Positions 6,245 to 9,137 of a DNA stretch of 9,137 bases are shown here, one piece after another; the first letter of the stretch is position 1; every line of letters begins with the position of its first letter. The stretch covers positions 1 to 9,137 of the forward strand of contig JAPPMR010001006.1 in NCBI GenBank assembly GCA_028818995.1. The letters run 5' to 3'. The position numbers were made by a program, and so were the translations under genes. Below the pieces are notes generated by a model. It saw only the letters and a list, made by a program, of their open reading frames with translations. It did not search any database and was not told the origin of the DNA. Source of the DNA: Candidatus Poribacteria bacterium (GTDB taxonomy: Bacteria > Poribacteria > WGA-4E > WGA-3G).

Positions 6245-7213
6245 ATGGCTAACAATCTACGTTTCGGCGTTGTCGGCTTAGGTATGGGCATGAATCGTTC
6301 AGGTATAATTCATAGCACAGATGGTGCTGAACTTGTAGCAGTTGCGGACCTCGTTGAAGATCGGCGCAAAGCAGCAGAAGAAAAGTTCGGATGTGAAAGC
6401 CACGACGACGCACTGGAAATGTTCGACCGTGACGATATTGATGTGGCGATGATCATGACTCCCAGCGGTCTCCACGGAAAATTCGGAGAAGAAGCAGCAC
6501 GTCGTGGAAAACACGTCATCACCACAAAACCGATGGATGTCAGCGTTGAAAATTGTAATTCGCTCATCAAAACCTGTGAAGACAACAACGTCAAATTGCT
6601 CGTTGACTTCGGAGAACGATACGGTGGCCACAATCGGAGAATCAAGGCTGCACTGGAACAAGGCGCAATCGGTAGACCCCTTCTGTGTGAATTGCGGATG
6701 AAATGGAAACGTCCAGATAGTTATTACGTCGGTTGGCACGGTACTTGGGAACTTGACGGCGGCGGTTCCATCATGAATCAAGGTGTACACTACATTGACC
6801 TTATGCTCTGGTTTATGGGACCCGTCAAACGAGTCATCGGTGCACATTTTGATGTCTACGACCACGAAAATTGTGAAACCGAAGATATGACCTCCGCAAT
6901 TTTAGAATTTGAAAACGGTGCGCTTGGACACGTACTAACAACTACAACTTTTCCCGGCAGTAGTGTCTCCATGATTCATATCCACGGTCAAGATGGAATC
7001 ATTGGTCTTGGACCTGAAATGTGGCAGTTCCCCGAAGGCAAAGAACCGAATATTGAACTACCATCTTACCCCAGCAATGTAATTCAAGACGCGCTCCAAG
7101 TGATCCACGACGACGCAGAACCAGCAGTTGACGGATATGAAGGCAGACGTTCTGTTGCACTTAACATGGCTATTTATGAATGCTCGCGGAGCGGTGAGTC
7201 CGTAACATTATAG
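6245..7213 (+). CDS. Gfo/Idh/MocA family NAD(P)-dependent oxidoreductase
   Basis: This 322-residue protein (start chosen from the AGGAG site) oxidises or reduces a sugar, inositol or related substrate with NAD(P). The N-terminal Rossmann fold begins at residue 5 with the dinucleotide loop G-V-V-G-L-G-M-G at 8-15 and an acidic end of the second strand near D35. The family K-P motif appears as T-T-K-P-M at 93-97 (the usual form is E-K-P). The C-terminal alpha/beta domain has G-G-G-S-I-M-N-Q-G-V-H-Y-I-D at 172-185, in which H182 and D185 are the expected catalytic or substrate residues. No export signal is visible, so it is cytoplasmic. The substrate cannot be deduced. It stands alone on its strand, with a MITE upstream and a palindromic element downstream. 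Confidence 0.88.
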   Translation: MANNLRFGVVGLGMGMNRSGIIHSTDGAELVAVADLVEDRRKAAEEKFGCESHDDALEMFDRDDIDVAMIMTPSGLHGKFGEEAARRGKHVITTKPMDVSVENCNSLIKTCEDNNVKLLVDFGERYGGHNRRIKAALEQGAIGRPLLCELRMKWKRPDSYYVGWHGTWELDGGGSIMNQGVHYIDLMLWFMGPVKRVIGAHFDVYDHENCETEDMTSAILEFENGALGHVLTTTTFPGSSVSMIHIHGQDGIIGLGPEMWQFPEGKEPNIELPSYPSNVIQDALQVIHDDAEPAVDGYEGRRSVALNMAIYECSRSGESVTL

Positions 7214-7296
7214 TTTTAAGGTTTCTGTAGTCATTGTAGGTTGGGTTCGCAACATCTTCCCTTAACTGTCAATTTAGCAGCACTCAACCCTGGGTA

Positions 7297-7364
7297 GGCG
7301 CGTTTTGTAAACGCGCCGTTAGACAATTTTTAGCACAGATATTGGCACGTTTACAAAACGTGCC
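7297..7364. repeat. REPIN-like pair of inverted 21-bp palindromes
   Basis: At 7297-7317 the stem GGCGCGTTT and its complement close a TGT loop. At 7344-7364 the inverted copy has the stem GGCACGTTT around ACA. One base pair differs between copies and is compensated on the other side. The pair is bounded by TA on both outer sides (7295-7296 and 7365-7366). Confidence 0.6.
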
Positions 7365-7377
7365 TACCTTTGGTAAT

Positions 7378-7402
7378 AAATCGGGGTTTTAAACCCCGAT
7401 TT
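7378..7402. terminator. Possible bidirectional intrinsic terminator
   Basis: A 12-bp stem, AAATCGGGGTTT paired with AAACCCCGATTT, around a single T, followed by ATTTTATT-like tracts on both strands. It lies between the 3' ends of the convergent oxidoreductase and lipoprotein genes, where a shared terminator would be useful. It may equally be just another repeat hairpin. Confidence 0.4.
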
Positions 7403-7425
7403 TATTAAGTTGAAACTACAATATT

Positions 7426-7440
7426 GGGCTTACAAAGCCC
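7426..7440. repeat. Short palindrome with ACA/TGT loop
   Basis: Stem GGGCTT, loop ACA, stem AAGCCC, followed by TCCAAC. On the minus strand it reads as another member of the TGT-loop family. Confidence 0.5.
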
Positions 7441-7514
7441 TCCAACAAGAGATAAACCAACAATTTTTTCTTAAGTTGACACTTATGGGTTTTGACGTTC
7501 TACCCGACCTACGA

Positions 7515-8135
7515 TCAGTTTGCTGTAGATGGCGGTTCTTCTACAGGGAATGCATCTGCATAAGTCTGTAAGATTACTACAAAACTGAAGGTTGTTTGAC
7601 CACTCTTTGCGGATTCTCGGAATAGTGCTAACAATTCTGTTTCCGTTGCATCTGGGTGTAGCATCGACAAGTATATCCATTCTTCAAAAAGGTCAAGCAT
7701 TTGAAGCGGGTCAATCACGTGCAGAATATCTACACTTATCTCACCATGAATATCAATTTCTTCCGCCACGTCTGTAAATTCAAGGTGTGCATCTACATCA
7801 GCAGGATTTTCTTGGATTTGTATGCTTAAAAGCTGAAATTGTAATTCAGGGCTTGGATATTCAACGCCTGTTTCTTCCTTGAAAATTTCTGCCGCCTTCA
7901 TGGGTAAGGTTAAAAGTGCCTCTAAAGCGTCTTCTTCCTGTACAAGCTGTTCAAATGATTGGAATAACTCAAACTCTCGTTGAATATACCTTTTTATCCC
8001 ATCCACCGCTTTTTGGCGTGCCTCAATACTTTTCTCGTCTGTGCCTGGCCTGAGCACCTCAACGGTCCGCTCACACGCAATAGACAAACAACAGACAATT
8101 ATCAGGATAATATTTCCTGTCCACTTCATAATCAT
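7515..8135 (-). CDS. Putative lipoprotein of unknown function (206 aa)
   Basis: The frame is open up to 8264, but the real start is most likely the ATG at 8133-8135, because AGGAG (8144-8148) stands 8 nt before it. The upstream part also overlaps a dispersed palindromic repeat. The product begins M-I-M-K-W, then a hydrophobic core and L-S-I-A-C with Cys at residue 21, which suggests a lipoprotein signal, although Ser at -3 is not the best lipobox residue. The mature part is acidic and helical (residues about 35-90, rich in Glu, Gln and Leu), with no motif I recognise. It ends with V-E-E-P-P-S-T-A-N. Expected location is the periplasm or outer membrane. Its stop codon lies 4 bp from the end of a palindromic element. 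MutS lies upstream on the same strand, but a 462-bp repeat-filled gap makes a joint operon unlikely. Confidence 0.62.
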   Translation of the reverse strand: MIMKWTGNIILIIVCCLSIACERTVEVLRPGTDEKSIEARQKAVDGIKRYIQREFELFQSFEQLVQEEDALEALLTLPMKAAEIFKEETGVEYPSPELQFQLLSIQIQENPADVDAHLEFTDVAEEIDIHGEISVDILHVIDPLQMLDLFEEWIYLSMLHPDATETELLALFRESAKSGQTTFSFVVILQTYADAFPVEEPPSTAN

Positions 8136-8163
8136 AGTAACCTCTCCTTTTTGGATAGTGCGG

Positions 8164-8194
8164 GAATCAATATCAAATGCGCGTTTGGCATTTG
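8164..8194. repeat. 31-bp repeat with CAAATGC/GCATTTG hairpin (copy 1)
   Basis: GAATCAA, three variable bases, then a hairpin with stem CAAATGC/GCATTTG and a 7-nt loop (GCGTTTG). The same arrangement is found at 8339-8369. It lies in the leader of the lipoprotein gene, and a second small palindrome (TGTCAA/TTGACA) follows directly. Confidence 0.55.
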
Positions 8195-8338
8195 TCAAGT
8201 TTGACATCTTCCCGCGAGACATCTGAACTTCAATAGAAGTCTTCATTTTCAACGACAATACCAATCATTTTGTTTACACACCACTGGCTGGTCGAGGTAT
8301 TATGGTGAATTATTGAAATAATTGGACACCTCACCTGT

Positions 8339-8369
8339 GAATCAACGCCAAATGCGCGTAAGGCATTTG
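8339..8369. repeat. 31-bp repeat with CAAATGC/GCATTTG hairpin (copy 2)
   Basis: The same unit as 8164-8194, 175 bp away in direct orientation. The loop is GCGTAAG instead of GCGTTTG. It forms part of the left arm of the element at 8303-8593. Confidence 0.55.
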
Positions 8370-8399
8370 ACGGGAGCGATCTCCGAATCGCGACTTATA

Positions 8400-8483
8400 C
8401 CAAATTAACGCGATTCCTATCGGTAGGCGCGTTTTGTAAACGCGCCTAATGCCAAAAAAAGAAGATAAATCCAATTAATTTGG
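8400..8483. mobile_element. Small nested element, 84 bp, TA-flanked
   Basis: With its flanking TA, the ends are TACCAAATTAA (8398-8408) and the exact reverse complement TTAATTTGGTA (8475-8485). It carries the GGCGCGTTT/TGT palindrome at 8426-8446, itself bounded by TA, identical to the one at 7297-7317. It interrupts the core of the larger element, so it arrived later. Confidence 0.6.
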
Positions 8484-8597
8484 TACTAAACCATTTGTAG
8501 TCGGGAATCGGAGTTCCCTCCCGCAGGATGCCAAAAGCGTATCCTGCGTTGATTCACAGGCGAATTATGTATAACTAATTCTAAAATCTACCATAAA

Positions 8598-9134
8598 TCA
8601 TGATTCCTCTGCCTTCGCCTTTAAATCATAAAGGATATTCACTGCATCTAAAGGTGTCAACTGCGAAAGTTCCAACTGCCGAATTTCTTCCACAAGTGGA
8701 TGTGTTTTAGGGGTGAACAGTGCCATCTGAAGCGAATCGCTCTGTAATGTTTTCCGAGTAACGCGGCGTTTTGGACGCGGCATAGTCTGGGTTGTTTTCT
8801 GAGGTTTTTCTGTAGCACTATCTGCCTCAACACTCAGATTATGTTGCTCAAGCACCTCAAGAATCTGCTGCGCACGCGAAATCACAGTATGTGGCAACCC
8901 CGCAAGCCGAGCGACGTGAATCCCATAACTCTGGTCAGCACCACCAGGTACAACTTTTCGCAGGAACGTCACCTTTTCTCCATCTTCGTGGACAGCGACA
9001 TTATAGTTTTTCGCGCGCTTGTACTTGCTCGCCAGTTCAACAAGTTCATGGTAATGCGTTGCAAAAAGCGTCTTAGCCCCCATCTTTTTCTCATCTAATA
9101 AATACTCTGAAACTGCCCACGCAATGCTAAGTCC
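8598..9134 (-). CDS. mutS: DNA mismatch repair protein MutS, C-terminal part (5' partial)
   Basis: The 178 visible residues are the end of MutS, the mismatch-recognition ATPase. They begin with G-L-S-I-A-W-A-V, the segment that follows the Walker B and S-T-x-D signature. Next are L-F-A-T-H-Y-H-E-L with the conserved switch His, then V-P-G-G-A-D-Q-S-Y-G-I-H-V-A-x-L-A-G-L-P. A variable Pro/Lys/Thr-rich linker follows. It contains Q-M-A-L-F (8715-8729), a good beta-clamp-binding motif. The C-terminal helix-turn-helix dimer segment (L-T-P-L-D-A-V-N-I-L-Y-D-L-K) ends the protein. The ATPase core lies beyond the right edge. The last three bases of the window read as an in-frame TAA where the conserved Asp of the signature should be, so the gene may be broken or the edge misassembled. 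Confidence 0.9.
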   Translation of the reverse strand, partial: GLSIAWAVSEYLLDEKKMGAKTLFATHYHELVELASKYKRAKNYNVAVHEDGEKVTFLRKVVPGGADQSYGIHVARLAGLPHTVISRAQQILEVLEQHNLSVEADSATEKPQKTTQTMPRPKRRVTRKTLQSDSLQMALFTPKTHPLVEEIRQLELSQLTPLDAVNILYDLKAKAEES

Positions 9135-9137
9135 TTA

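Larger units (their letters stand above)
7239..7509. repeat. Composite palindromic element, 271 bp, TA-flanked
   Basis: The element is bounded by TA at 7237-7238 and 7510-7511 and starts and ends with GG.../...CC. The arms 7259-7277 and 7471-7489 are inverted (right arm TTAAGTTGACACTTATGGG) and closely resemble the inner arms of the element at 686-1003. It contains four strong hairpins (listed separately). It fills the gap between the oxidoreductase and the lipoprotein gene, leaving no room for another gene. Confidence 0.58.
8303..8593. mobile_element. Expanded MITE-like element, 291 bp, TA-flanked (copy 3), with an inner insertion
   Basis: The ends match the 133-bp elements: TGGTGAATTATT on the left and TGGTAGATTTTA as the reverse complement of the right, with TA at 8301-8302 and 8594-8595. 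Inside is a perfect 15-bp inverted repeat CCTGTGAATCAACGC (8334-8348 and 8546-8560), a CAAATGC hairpin (8349-8369), a CGCAGGAT/ATCCTGCG hairpin and the GGGAGCGATCTCCGA-type core. The core is split by a smaller element at 8400-8483. The right end is 4 bp from the mutS stop codon. Confidence 0.65.

Noticed and set aside
6299..6865. 188-codon minus-strand ORF
   Set aside because: It lies fully antisense to the clearly conserved oxidoreductase.
8136..8264. N-terminal extension of the lipoprotein ORF to the ATG at 8264
   Set aside because: The extension overlaps a dispersed repeat and would put a signal sequence internally; the ATG at 8135 has a good AGGAG site.

Overview
The window (about 9.1 kb, moderate GC) looks like a chromosomal piece of an uncultured, probably marine or sponge-associated bacterium. 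The gene set fits Candidatus Poribacteria or a close relative: a DUF1611 protein, a TIM-barrel sugar isomerase/epimerase, a Gfo/Idh/MocA oxidoreductase and a secreted FG-GAP/ASPIC-UnbV protein, with intergenic regions packed with short palindromic repeats. This placement rests on gene content and repeat style recalled from memory. No ribosomal or other taxonomic marker is present apart from part of mutS.

Layout, left to right. 3-248 (+) is the 3' end of a PLP-dependent enzyme of the D-threonine aldolase/D-serine dehydratase-like type. 311-531 (-) is a small membrane-protein ORF, possibly frameshifted. 547-1003 holds a 133-bp TA-flanked MITE and a 318-bp composite palindromic element. 1065-1313 (-) is a FAIM-like beta-domain gene broken by an in-frame TGA. 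1347-2414 (-) is a DUF1611/DgcN-type protein. 2415-2704 is repeat relics. 2705-3592 (-) is the sugar isomerase/epimerase-like protein. 3639-4313 (+) is an endonuclease III-related glycosylase. 4314-5972 (-) is the secreted FG-GAP/UnbV protein. 6032-6164 is a second 133-bp MITE. 6245-7213 (+) is the Gfo/Idh/MocA oxidoreductase. 7239-7509 is a second composite palindromic element. 7515-8135 (-) is a putative lipoprotein. 8303-8593 is a third MITE-like element carrying a smaller one inside it. 8598-9134 (-) is the C-terminal part of mutS, cut near the right edge.

The genes do not form one operon. Strands alternate, and the likely functions are carbohydrate catabolism (isomerase, oxidoreductase), D-amino-acid metabolism (PLP enzyme, DgcN-like protein) and DNA repair (glycosylase, MutS). 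The most striking non-genic signal is the layered set of palindromic elements. At several scales they are bounded by TA dinucleotides, share arms, and sit next to gene 3' ends. No transposase is visible in the window.
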